DNA of 64,000 nucleotides from Nostoc sp. LPT. Lineage in GTDB: Bacteria; Cyanobacteriota; Cyanobacteriia; Cyanobacteriales; Nostocaceae. Numbering within the stretch: the stretch's first letter is position 1; each line of letters opens with the position of its first letter. Shown one piece after another: positions 25,993 to 34,269 of this stretch. The notes under the pieces are model-generated. The model made no database searches. It had not been told where the DNA came from and saw only the letters and a program-made list of their open reading frames with translations. A program made the position numbers and the translations under genes. Location of the stretch: positions 62,001 to 126,000 of the forward strand of contig NZ_JABXKF010000130.1 in NCBI RefSeq assembly GCF_017115165.1, given 5' to 3'.

Positions 25993-26103
25993 GTTTCTAG
26001 CTATAGCTTTCTGCCCTAACTATTTATCAATTAGTTATTCATAATAAATCCTCCCTAGTACTTAGACTTGAGGATAAGTGAATATAATTATTTTTTTGCT
26101 AGG

Positions 26104-26143
26104 CGTGGGAATACCACGTTATTTGACAGACAACCGTCGGTTG
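26104..26143. promoter_or_regulatory. Two short palindromes upstream of the aldo/keto reductase
   Basis: CGTGG-GAATA-CCACG at 26104-26118 and CAACCG-T-CGGTTG at 26131-26143 lie about 110-150 bp upstream of the aldo/keto reductase start on the minus strand. They could be operators or small hairpins. No regulator is identified, and no T-tract supports termination. Confidence 0.35.
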
Positions 26144-26319
26144 CCTCTAACTTTTACCTAATAATGATTATTAATACGAGAGTTAGCATTTAATTTTCTG
26201 AAAGTTATATTCGATTGCGTCTTGGCGAATTTAACTTTTATTCAGGTTTGCCAATATTTAGATCCGTTTGCCCTACTGTCAAAGGAAGAATATTTGCGAT
26301 TAAGTAGAGTAACTTATTA

Positions 26320-26350
26320 ATATCTACGTCCGTCAAACGGACGTAAATAT
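26320..26350 (-). terminator. Long hairpin downstream of the HMA-domain gene
   Basis: Read on the minus strand, ATATTTACGTCCG, loop TTTGA, CGGACGTAGATAT: a 13-bp stem with one G-U pair. It lies 64 bp past the stop of the HMA-domain gene, so it may end that transcript or protect its 3' end. It lacks a strong T-tract. Confidence 0.55.
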
Positions 26351-26413
26351 CATTAAGCAATTGTGCTGGCTAAATCATTTCATCTAAATTTATTAGAAAA
26401 TTTAGAAATTTAA

Positions 26414-26614
26414 TTAATAGCCCTCTATAGTATAACCGGCAGATTGAACCATCTGTTTAATTGACTCTTCAGAAGCCGCAGCATCTACAGTTACAGTTTT
26501 AGTATCAACGTTCACGTCTACTTTGGCATCAGATTCCATAGTCAGAATAGATTTAGTTATCTTCTTGGCGCACTCATCACCTTTAATATCCGGAACTTTC
26601 AATTTAATTGCCAT
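26414..26614 (-). CDS. HMA-domain (copper chaperone-like) protein lacking one metal cysteine
   Basis: 66 aa, the length of a stand-alone heavy-metal-associated domain. The ferredoxin-like fold is recognisable: AIKLKVPDI, ECAKKITKSILTMESDAKVDVNVDTKTVTV, EESIKQMVQSAGYTIEGY. Metal-binding HMA domains have a CxxC loop after the first strand; here the loop reads IKGDEC, so the first cysteine (position 12) is glycine (codon GGT, one base from TGT) and only Cys15 remains. The protein therefore cannot bind Cu(I) in the usual two-thiolate manner by itself; it might do so as a dimer or have another role. It is monocistronic. Confidence 0.85.
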   Translation of the reverse strand: MAIKLKVPDIKGDECAKKITKSILTMESDAKVDVNVDTKTVTVDAAASEESIKQMVQSAGYTIEGY

Positions 26615-27500
26615 TACTTACCTCATTACGCAAACTGTAATTTACATTTAATCAATATAATATCGATTTTTAGAATGAGCGTACATCTTACTAGAGTTAG
26701 GGAATTGAGCATTACAGAAATAGTAATAAACAATAGTTATACCTAAATCATTATTGACAAATTATTTGGACAGTAAAATAAAATAAAAGGCCAAAGTATA
26801 TAAAGTAATTTATGAAAATACACTTAGTACTACTAACTTATAAAAAACCGCTTTTTTTGTTTGTTCTGAAGACTCCACAAGACATCCCTCCTGCTTTTTT
26901 AGGCGTTGGTGTTTGACATAGTTGTTCTCGCAGCACTGCCCAATTGTACAAGCGTCTATGCGTAAATCACGAAACTTTTTTATCTATAGTTTTTAATTGA
27001 TTGTATACTTCAAGTACTTTTGCCAAATTTTTAGAATACATATAGATTCAAAAAACAGCTATCTTGCGGCATAGATATACTGTGGATTTCGCAGCAAAGA
27101 CTTTCAGTGACGCAATTATAGTACAAGTGCTGGACACTGCTAATTTGGGTATTGACGGTAGAGACTCCTTCACGTTGCAAATGGAAACTCAAATGTGCCA
27201 GTAGTTGAAGTGCGATCGCTACAAGCAACGAAAAAATTAGCATTTCTCGTTTGATTTATTTTCCAATCTCTACGACTAGCTGTGACCCTCGAAGGAAGAC
27301 TCGCTAACGCTTCTCTAGGAGACAGCTTGCTTACGCTATCGGTGGCGCGGCTTCAGGATACTGAAGTAGTTTTGCTCATAAACATAACCTAGTCAACTAC
27401 AAATACCCACTTTGTCAGTTTGTTTAATTAAGATATGTTTGGTAAATAAAATAAATAGCCTAGATCATCGGCTGTTATTCCACACTTGACATAAAGCATT
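26615..27500. other. Gene-free interval
   Basis: About 890 bp with no gene I can support. A 70-codon minus-strand frame (27031-27243) with a hydrophobic start exists but shows no family resemblance, and overlaps repeat-like sequence (GTAGAGACTCCTTCACG). Further dispersed-repeat fragments (ACGCTTCTCTAGGAGACAGC) lie near 27310-27335. Confidence 0.5.
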
Positions 27501-27764
27501 GTGAGTGCAAAACGTCTGCCAGAAACCATTGCCCATGTCAGAATTACCCGCCAATCCTGGCAACATGGCTTCCTTGAGGGCGAAGTGAGTGCGGGTGAGT
27601 TTGAGTGGCATTTCCAGTGGCATTTTCGCCGGGGAGAACTTGCCGTCAAGCCTTCCCAAGGTCGCGCCTTGATCAAAGAACCCCTTGGTCGATTCTTGGA
27701 GCAACAAGATTACCAGCTAGAGCCTGGAGGAGACTATGCTTTTACGATTCGGGCGGAACTTTAA
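27501..27764 (+). CDS. DUF3146 family protein
   Basis: 87 aa protein conserved in cyanobacteria, function unknown. The GTG start at 27501 gives the family N-terminus (SAKRLPETIAHVRITRQSWQ). The body is basic and aromatic-rich (EFEWHFQWHFRRGELAVKPSQGRALIKEPLGRFLEQ) and ends in YQLEPGGDYAFTIRAEL, as in relatives. It is convergent with the YqgF-like gene; the two are separated by a TTTTAGATT-type repeat whose hairpin overlaps the YqgF stop. Confidence 0.85.
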   Translation: MSAKRLPETIAHVRITRQSWQHGFLEGEVSAGEFEWHFQWHFRRGELAVKPSQGRALIKEPLGRFLEQQDYQLEPGGDYAFTIRAEL

Positions 27765-27823
27765 AACTTAGGAGTTATTTAATTTTGGATTTTGGATTTT
27801 AGATTTTAGATTGAAGAAAAAAT

Positions 27824-28276
27824 CTAAAATTGGCTGGCTGCTGATTCAGTGAGGCGATTTAAGTATCTTTCGATTAAAAGGATGGCAACAATGTCATCTA
27901 TGGGTCTTGGTGGCTGTCGCAGACCCTGTGGCAATAGCTTTATTAGCCCTTTGGGCGGGTACATTTGCCAATAGCGATCGCGTGCTTCTAAGGTTGTGTA
28001 GCGCTCATCCACTAAAATAATGCTCAGGGGTTCTGTCAATTCTTGATATAATTTCTCTCTCCACTGTTTAGCTGTAGTTTGGTCGCCCATGACCATCAAA
28101 GAGATCGGAAACCTTTGACGCAGTGTCTCAATGGTAGCGATCGCCTCTTTTGCTAGCACGACCTGATGATAATGCAGTTGCCGATCCAGTCCCATCACCG
28201 CTAAACCACATTTATCTCGACCTGGATCAAACCCCAAGATGACTGGTTGTGTTGGTGAAAATTCACGGAAATTCAT
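27824..28276 (-). CDS. YqgF/RuvX-like RNase H-fold nuclease
   Basis: 150 aa. An RNase H-like fold with the first catalytic Asp in VILGFDPGRDKCGLAVMG, a middle acidic position in IILVDERYTTLEARDRYW, and the last Asp in PPRPIDDIVAILLIERYL. This matches the YqgF/pre-16S rRNA nuclease family in its cyanobacterial version, which is divergent from E. coli YqgF. Probable role is processing of 16S rRNA 5' ends; Holliday junction resolution has also been proposed for the superfamily. It lies 130 bp downstream of the DUF3084 gene on the same strand. The last codons lie in repeat sequence. Confidence 0.85.
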   Translation of the reverse strand: MNFREFSPTQPVILGFDPGRDKCGLAVMGLDRQLHYHQVVLAKEAIATIETLRQRFPISLMVMGDQTTAKQWREKLYQELTEPLSIILVDERYTTLEARDRYWQMYPPKGLIKLLPQGLRQPPRPIDDIVAILLIERYLNRLTESAASQF

Positions 28277-28406
28277 AATAAATTAAAAATTAAAAATTAG
28301 AAATGTTCGCGTAGTGTCTGCTAAATAAAAAATGCAGTTACAGCAACTATTTTGGCTGCTGTTCAATATGTTTAAATCTTACTAATAACAGCGTACAAAT
28401 AATTTT

Positions 28407-29897
28407 TTAAGTACTAAAAATAATTTTTCCGTTAACTATTGCCACTAATTTTACTCTCAAGGGCCCGGCTGTATAAGTGTCGTCTGCTGCGATCGCTTTG
28501 ATCTCCAAGGGTTGATTATACTGTCTTAGTTGGCTGACAAAGCGCAGAAAAGTCCCTTCTACTTGGACATTTTCGACAATTCCGGCATTACGGGCACGAA
28601 ATTGGGAAGCAGAAATCAGTATTTCTAGCCGCTGCTGTAACTGATAAGATGTCATGGTTTTGGAATCAGCAGTAGTCGTAGCTAGCACCGCGCCTCCTGA
28701 AAAAACTAGTTGATTCTGGGCTGTATCCGCGAAAAATTCTATCTGCTTTTCTCCCCTGACGTAATTACCAGCAGAGAAAATTCGCACGACGTATTCTTGA
28801 CCATCGCTAATCTGCTTACTCAATTGATCGACCCTATCCTGGGTCACACGCAGTAGCTCTACATTTGCAGGATTTGCACCAGGCTCGCTTAATTCAAGAT
28901 TAGCGTTGCGATTGGCTTCTTGTAAAAGTTGTACCACTGCCTGATGAGCAGCAGCAGGTTGAGTAACACGAATTACAGCAGCGGACAGAACTTGACCACG
29001 AACTAAGGCCAGCTTACCCAAACGCAGGTCGCGGTAGGACTGATAATATTTTTCCAGTCTGGCAACTTCCTGTTCTAGTTCCTCCTGTTGTGCTTCCAAT
29101 TCTTTGAGGCGCGATTCCCGTTTGGCAATTACTTGCTCTCGCGCTGTAATTTCTAGATTACGCTTTTGAATTAGTTGATCCAGTTGAGAAATTTTTTGAT
29201 CGCGCACTTGTATAGCTTCTTGACGGTTAGCAAGTTCGCGATCGCGTTTTTCAATTGCTGTTTTGGCTTCGTCAATGGCTTTTTTCGCTTCTGCATAAAG
29301 CCGTTGACGTTCTGTCTTCAGTAGTTCAACTGCCGCCTGTAGTTCCTTTCTCTGGTTGTAAACACTTTGCAATTCAGCTATGGCTTTTTGGTATTGAGTT
29401 ACAACCCGATCTAGCTGACCTTGAGTGCGTTGGAGTTGAGTTTGGGTTTGGGCTTGTTGACTAATTGTGCGGTTCAGCTGGGCTTGCGTTTCCCTCTGTT
29501 TGGCATTTGCTGCCTGCAAGGATTGATTAATTGCCTGCAAGTCTTGTTGTGCCTTTGCTTGGGCAATTCTTGCTTGGTTTAATTCACCCTCTACCTGACT
29601 TTTCTGAGTTTCTGCAGTTTTTAGCTGTTCCCGCTTCTGTCTAAGGTCTGTTTGAATATCCTCTAACTCAAAGACTCCTTTTCGCAAGCCTTCGTCGGCA
29701 GCGAATAAAATCCCTAAAGTTGATGCTGAAATCAAACCACCAGTAAAAATTGTTACTAATACAGCAGTGTTTTTCGGACGAAGCTTAAAAAGTGAGAGGC
29801 GGGCTTTGCCAACTCGTGTGCCGATGCGATCGCCCACGGTGGCAATTACGCCTCCCAGAATCAAAATTGCAGCGATAAGGATGTATCCGGTGGTCAT
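28407..29897 (-). CDS. DUF3084 protein: two membrane helices and a long coiled coil
   Basis: 496 aa conserved cyanobacterial protein, function unknown. The N-terminus holds two membrane spans (YILIAAILILGGVIATVGDRIG, about 4-25, and AVLVTIFTGGLISASTLGILFA, about 46-67). A coiled coil rich in Gln and Glu follows (about 80-290: ELNQARIAQAKAQQDLQAINQ to EEVARLEKYYQSYR), and then the globular DUF3084 domain (about 295-496: LALVRGQVLSAAVIRVTQPA, VQVEGTFLRFVSQLRQYNQ). This resembles cell-envelope scaffold proteins. ATG 29897 starts directly at the first helix. It is likely co-transcribed with the downstream YqgF-like gene. Confidence 0.9.
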   Translation of the reverse strand: MTTGYILIAAILILGGVIATVGDRIGTRVGKARLSLFKLRPKNTAVLVTIFTGGLISASTLGILFAADEGLRKGVFELEDIQTDLRQKREQLKTAETQKSQVEGELNQARIAQAKAQQDLQAINQSLQAANAKQRETQAQLNRTISQQAQTQTQLQRTQGQLDRVVTQYQKAIAELQSVYNQRKELQAAVELLKTERQRLYAEAKKAIDEAKTAIEKRDRELANRQEAIQVRDQKISQLDQLIQKRNLEITAREQVIAKRESRLKELEAQQEELEQEVARLEKYYQSYRDLRLGKLALVRGQVLSAAVIRVTQPAAAHQAVVQLLQEANRNANLELSEPGANPANVELLRVTQDRVDQLSKQISDGQEYVVRIFSAGNYVRGEKQIEFFADTAQNQLVFSGGAVLATTTADSKTMTSYQLQQRLEILISASQFRARNAGIVENVQVEGTFLRFVSQLRQYNQPLEIKAIAADDTYTAGPLRVKLVAIVNGKIIFST

Positions 29898-30065
29898 CTT
29901 TAGCTACCGAAATCCTTCCAGATACAGCCTACTACTTTTAAGCATTGTCTGGAAAGAAGTGGAAATTGGCAATAGCTGAAATTATTCAATTTTAGATTTA
30001 CCTCTAGCTATTAGTGTCATTTTTCAAAATACAACACGCGCCGATTCCCCTTTCTCCAATTGTTT

Positions 30066-30737
30066 TTATGTGAACTGCCTACTTAAGGTAACAGGTTTAT
30101 GCACAGTAATCTTCTTTTTGTGGATAGAAATCATCTTTTTCTCACGCAAATCTCCCAGTAGCCTAGTAACGGTAACACGGGTTGAACCAATTGCCTCTGC
30201 GATCGCTTGATGAGATAACTTCAAATCAATTGTGATCCCATCCGCACAAGGAACGCCAAAATCTCGACAAAGAATTAACAAAAAACTCACTAACCTAGAA
30301 CCCATATCTCGGTGAGCGAGAGTTTCAATCATCATCTCCGTTTGTAAAATTCGCGAAGACAGACCTCGCAGCATTAACATTGATAATTCTGGATTTTCCT
30401 TGAGTGCTAGCTCTACCTGTTCAATTGGTGCCGACAGTAATTCCACAGGAGTAAATGCAACCGCATGGTAAAACCGATCCGACTTATTTCCTGTCAGCAA
30501 TGACAATACACCAAAAACACTATTTTCCCGCAGCAACGCTACCGTTATTTCCTCTCCTGCCTCGTACACCCTGGAAAGTTTAACAGCACCTTTCAAAAGA
30601 AAATAAACTCGTTCGGCAGGATCGCCAGGAAAAAAGATCGTTTTATTGCGTTCAAACGTTTCCACAACTGGCGGAAACGCCCCGGTCGCCATCTGACGAA
30701 AAACATTTGCTAGGGCTTTATCTTGTGTCACGATCAT
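30066..30737 (-). CDS. ntcA: Global nitrogen regulator NtcA
   Basis: Crp-family activator that senses 2-oxoglutarate with PipX and controls nitrogen assimilation and heterocyst genes. From ATG 30737 the protein is 223 aa, the usual NtcA length, starting [17 protein letters not shown]; a GGGAG ribosome site lies just upstream. An 18-base open extension to 30755 is not conserved. Visible: sensor barrel ([24 protein letters not shown]), dimer helix ([31 protein letters not shown]) and HTH ([30 protein letters not shown]), which matches known NtcA recognition helices almost exactly. A GTA-N8-TAC box upstream points to autoregulation. Transcribed divergently from fabI. Confidence 0.97.
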   Translation of the reverse strand: MIVTQDKALANVFRQMATGAFPPVVETFERNKTIFFPGDPAERVYFLLKGAVKLSRVYEAGEEITVALLRENSVFGVLSLLTGNKSDRFYHAVAFTPVELLSAPIEQVELALKENPELSMLMLRGLSSRILQTEMMIETLAHRDMGSRLVSFLLILCRDFGVPCADGITIDLKLSHQAIAEAIGSTRVTVTRLLGDLREKKMISIHKKKITVHKPVTLSRQFT

Positions 30738-30825
30738 CTCCCTTCCCCTACCCAATGCCGGAAAAACAAAAACTGATTACCTAAGAATACACCCGAAAAA
30801 TGAATAAAGCACCGTCAACCTTTCT

Positions 30826-30839
30826 GTACTTTCCTATAC
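30826..30839. promoter_or_regulatory. NtcA-type binding site GTA-N8-TAC
   Basis: GTACTTTCCTATAC lies 89 bp upstream of the ntcA start. The spacing GTA-8-TAC is exactly the NtcA consensus, and ntcA is known to be self-activated in Anabaena. I could not align a convincing TAN3T -10 box 20-24 bp downstream, so class II activation is not proven by sequence alone. Confidence 0.6.
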
Positions 30840-30960
30840 TCAAACTAATCTCTTCATAACTCTTTGTTTATAATGATACATAATTGTTGATCCTTTCAGC
30901 TACTAATTGTTGATAAGTAGTTCCAATAGCTGTATTCAAAAGGTTTTTTGAAGAACAAAT

Positions 30961-30983
30961 AAAGATATCTTGAGAATATCTTT
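30961..30983. promoter_or_regulatory. Palindrome in the ntcA-fabI divergent region
   Basis: AAAGATAT (30961-30968), CTTGAGA, ATATCTTT (30976-30983) is a perfect 8-bp inverted repeat, about 130 bp upstream of fabI and 225 bp upstream of ntcA. It could be an operator or transcript hairpin; no regulator is assigned. Confidence 0.4.
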
Positions 30984-31116
30984 ATAAAAAATCAAGATTT
31001 TTCTCACAGGAAACACCGTTAGCAATATTCATTTTTGTCAATCCTGTATAAAACAAAGACAAAACGTGCCTCAGATTCTAGTATGCTCCTAATGATCGAT
31101 CGCATTAACAATTTCT

Positions 31117-31893
31117 ATGCTAAATCTGACTGGAAAAAATGCCCTTGTTACAGGTATTGCCAATAACCGCTCGATCGCTTGGGGCATCGCCCAACAGCTG
31201 CACAAAGCCGGAGCAAACCTGGGTATTACTTACCTGCCGGATGAACGCGGCAAGATGGAGAAAAAAGTCGCGGAGTTGGTAGAACCTCTTAACCCCAGCT
31301 TATTTCTTCCCTGTAATGTCCAAGATGACGAACAAATTAAATCTACCTTTGAGACAATCCGCGATCACTGGGGAAAGCTAGATATCCTCATCCATTGTCT
31401 GGCCTTTGCTAGTAAAGACGATTTAACTGGAGATTTTAGCCAAACTTCTCGTTCTGGCTTCAACACCGCCTTAGAAATTAGTACTTACTCGTTGGTGCAG
31501 TTAAGTGGTGCAGCCAAACCTTTAATGACAGAGGGAGGTAGCATCGTCACTCTGACATATTTAGGTGGTGTCAGAGCAATCCCCAACTACAACGTTATGG
31601 GAATTGCTAAGGCGGGGTTAGAAATGAGTGTGCGTTACCTGGCTGCTGAACTAGGACCACAAAATATCCGCGTGAATGCCATCTCCGCAGGCCCCATCCG
31701 CACTTTGGCATCTTCAGCAGTGGGTGGGATTTTGGATATGATTCATCATGTAGAAGAAGTAGCACCCCTACGACGCACCGTCAGTCAGCTAGAAGTAGGC
31801 AACGCTGCGGCTTTCTTGTGTAGTGATTTGTCTAGCGGCATTACCGGACAAATTCTCTATGTAGATGCAGGATATGAAATTATGGGAATGTGA
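31117..31893 (+). CDS. fabI: Enoyl-[acyl-carrier-protein] reductase (NADH)
   Basis: 258 aa short-chain dehydrogenase that performs the last reduction of each fatty acid elongation cycle. The FabI-type glycine motif GIANNRSIAWGIAQQL binds NADH; LPCNVQDDEQI and LIHCLAFASKDDL are the second cofactor region; the catalytic Tyr-x6-Lys lies in YNVMGIAKAGLEMSVRYLA, with an upstream Tyr at VTLTYLGG. The C-terminus SGITGQILYVDAGYEIMGM is typical. It precedes hisB on the same strand with a 74 bp gap holding a large hairpin of inverted heptamers. Confidence 0.97.
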   Translation: MLNLTGKNALVTGIANNRSIAWGIAQQLHKAGANLGITYLPDERGKMEKKVAELVEPLNPSLFLPCNVQDDEQIKSTFETIRDHWGKLDILIHCLAFASKDDLTGDFSQTSRSGFNTALEISTYSLVQLSGAAKPLMTEGGSIVTLTYLGGVRAIPNYNVMGIAKAGLEMSVRYLAAELGPQNIRVNAISAGPIRTLASSAVGGILDMIHHVEEVAPLRRTVSQLEVGNAAAFLCSDLSSGITGQILYVDAGYEIMGM

Positions 31894-31902
31894 CGCGATA
31901 AA

Positions 31903-31955
31903 GTTAGGAGTTAGGAGTTAAGAGTTAAAAATTCATAACTCCTAACTTCTAACTC
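31903..31955 (+). repeat. Inverted heptamer repeat hairpin between fabI and hisB
   Basis: Tandem GTTAGGA/GTTAAGA units form a left arm (31908-31926), with a near-complement at 31937-31955 (ACTCCTAACTTCTAACTC core) and a 10-base loop. 17 of 19 positions are Watson-Crick paired. It lies 12 bp before the hisB start codon and could attenuate or stabilise the fabI-hisB transcript. No T-tract follows directly. Confidence 0.75.
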
Positions 31956-31967
31956 TTTCTACTCCCC

Positions 31968-32609
31968 ATGCAAACAACCAATCGCCAAGTTAATTCAAAC
32001 TACGATCGCTTAACCCAAACCCCTCGGATTGCCACTGTTCACCGCACCACTGGTGAAACTAATGTGCAAGTTACCATCAACCTGGATGGTAGAGGAACTT
32101 GCACAGCAGCAACAGGTATTCCGTTTTTGGATCACATGTTGCATCAAATTGCCTCCCACGGGCTGATTGATATAGATGTCCAAGCAAAGGGAGACTGGGA
32201 AATTGACGATCATCACACCAACGAAGATGTAGGCATTACTTTAGGGCAAGCTTTTAACCAAGCACTAGGCGACAGAAAAGGTATTGTCCGCTTTGGTAAT
32301 TTTCTTGCACCACTGGACGAAGCCTTAGTTCAGGTAGCGCTAGACTTTTCTGGACGGCCTCACCTTAGCTACGGTTTGCAAATTCCTACTCAGCGGGTAG
32401 GAACCTATGATACCCAGTTAGTGCGAGAATTTTTTGTGGCTTTGGTGAACCATAGCCAGATGACACTGCACATTCGGCAACTGGATGGCATTAATTCCCA
32501 TCACATCATTGAAGCGACATTTAAAGCTTTTGCAAGAGCAACACGGCTGGCGGTGGAAATTGACCCTCGACGTGCTGGCATAATTCCCAGTTCTAAGGGA
32601 GTTCTATGA
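31968..32609 (+). CDS. hisB: Imidazoleglycerol-phosphate dehydratase
   Basis: 213 aa single-domain HisB, seventh step of histidine biosynthesis. It shows the Mn-binding histidine clusters: [30 protein letters not shown], and [16 protein letters not shown]. The fold is two repeated halves as expected, without the phosphatase domain of enterobacterial HisB. The first 20 residues are a variable extension; the fold starts at [16 protein letters not shown]. The fabI-hisB gene order is common in cyanobacteria. A GGATATTGGGCATT heptamer repeat follows the stop codon. Confidence 0.97.
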   Translation: MQTTNRQVNSNYDRLTQTPRIATVHRTTGETNVQVTINLDGRGTCTAATGIPFLDHMLHQIASHGLIDIDVQAKGDWEIDDHHTNEDVGITLGQAFNQALGDRKGIVRFGNFLAPLDEALVQVALDFSGRPHLSYGLQIPTQRVGTYDTQLVREFFVALVNHSQMTLHIRQLDGINSHHIIEATFKAFARATRLAVEIDPRRAGIIPSSKGVL

Positions 32610-32788
32610 AGGGAGTCAAATTGGATATTGGATATTGGGCATTGGGCATCGGTAAAACTCTACCCTTGTCTTCGCCAGTCCCCAGTCCTCAGTTCCCGAT
32701 AATTGACACACAGCTTGGTGATGGTTATTATCAGCCTACCGGGTAATTTTTAATTAATACCAAGCTGATAAATAGTGATTTAACCGAG

Positions 32789-33772
32789 ATGAAGTCTGTT
32801 GCAGATGACCCTAATTCTCAACTTAATACGACAGACACTCCGCCAGTAGTCCTAACTTCTGAGTTGCGAAAAGTCTATCGCACTGGTTTTTGGCTAAATC
32901 AAAAAGTCGTATCTCTCAAAAACTGTTCTTTAACAGTTTACAAAGGCGAAACCTTTGGGTTGCTGGGGCCAAACGGTGCTGGTAAAACCACTCTTTTAAA
33001 ATTATTGCTGGGAATTATTCATCCCACCTCTGGACGGGGATCGTTGTTAGGTAAACCAATAGGCGATCGCAGTGTTAAGCAACATATCGGCTATCTACCA
33101 GAAAATCCCTATTTGTATGACTATCTCACTGGCTGGGAATTTTTGCAGCTAGCTGCTGGGCTATTCCAAATTCCCCAAAGTGTCCAACGCCAACGTATTC
33201 CCCAACTGCTGGAATTAGTGGGTTTATCGCAAGCCGATGCTCGTAAAAAGCTGCTGCGTCGCTATTCCAAAGGAATGCTACAGCGTGTTGGCATGGCACA
33301 GGCATTAATTAATGAGCCAGATTTAGTTTTTCTGGATGAACCTATGTCTGGTCTAGATCCAGTGGGACGCTACCAAATGCGGGAAATTATCCTGGCGCTC
33401 AAAGCCGCTGGTAAGACGATTTTTTTCAATAGCCACGTTCTGAGTGAAGTAGAACAGATTTGCGATCGCATTGCTATCCTCGCTCAAGGTGAACTAATTT
33501 GCTCTGGTTCCCTCAATGAACTCTTAGGCGTAGGCAACACATATCACGTCAAAGGTCAAGGTGGTGACTGGGAAATTCTCAAAAAATGGATACCCACTCT
33601 CATATTTGAGCCTGATGGTTCCTGGCACGGTACACTACAAGATGATTACTATGATTTTCTTGCCAGTCTTCGTCTCATGGAAGGTAAAATTATCGCCATT
33701 AACTTATCACGTCACTCCCTAGAAGAATTTTTTATTCAACAGATCCAAAGAAAAAACAACTCATTGAATTAG
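32789..33772 (+). CDS. ABC transporter ATP-binding protein (CcmA/NatA type)
   Basis: 327 aa ATPase subunit of an ABC exporter. Walker A GLLGPNGAGKTTLLKLLLGI, Q-loop at IGYLPENPYLYDYLTG, signature YSKGMLQRVGMAQAL, Walker B DLVFLDEPMSGLDPVG, and H-loop FFNSHVLSEVEQICDRI. The C-terminal extension (ICSGSLNELLGVGNTYHVKG to the end) is the DUF4162-like part of NatA-type ATPases. The permease is not adjacent: the next gene is 500 bp away and encodes an export protein of another class. The N-terminal 25 residues are poorly conserved. Cargo unknown. Confidence 0.9.
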   Translation: MKSVADDPNSQLNTTDTPPVVLTSELRKVYRTGFWLNQKVVSLKNCSLTVYKGETFGLLGPNGAGKTTLLKLLLGIIHPTSGRGSLLGKPIGDRSVKQHIGYLPENPYLYDYLTGWEFLQLAAGLFQIPQSVQRQRIPQLLELVGLSQADARKKLLRRYSKGMLQRVGMAQALINEPDLVFLDEPMSGLDPVGRYQMREIILALKAAGKTIFFNSHVLSEVEQICDRIAILAQGELICSGSLNELLGVGNTYHVKGQGGDWEILKKWIPTLIFEPDGSWHGTLQDDYYDFLASLRLMEGKIIAINLSRHSLEEFFIQQIQRKNNSLN

Positions 33773-34269
33773 TCTTGTTGCCAAATAGTAAATTGTCGAC
33801 TGGCTTGAAGAACAAAACCCAAATTCTGCCTTTTTAAGTTCTCTTTGCCAACGCAACCCACAAAAAATAAAATTCCGACATTTTTTCAAGGTTATTTGTA
33901 TTTATTTAATGAACTTGTTCCTAATTTTAGTAGTTTTTTACTACTCATCGCAGATTTTAAATATCATCAAATTAACTTTGACAAGAAAACTTTATTCGTG
34001 ACTACTTGATTGTTGGCTAACAGACAATTTCTTGTCAAAACTGGGTTTAGTTGCGTAAATCCTATATTTTTTGATATTGCTCTATTCAAGCAACATTAAC
34101 TTTAAGCTAACTTCACTAAAAATTTAAGTTCAATAAACAAATTTCCTCCGGAAAATCACACTTTTCTAGGAAAATAAGAGTGTCGGGGAACTTGAATATT
34201 TAGGTATAGTCAAAATAAAAATGTTTAGACAGTACTTTATTGATTGTAGTTTCAGAGTCTCAGGTAAAT

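Noticed and set aside
27031-27243. 70-codon minus-strand frame with a hydrophobic start
   Set aside because: No recognised family, overlaps repeat-like sequence, and no clear ribosome site; likely chance.
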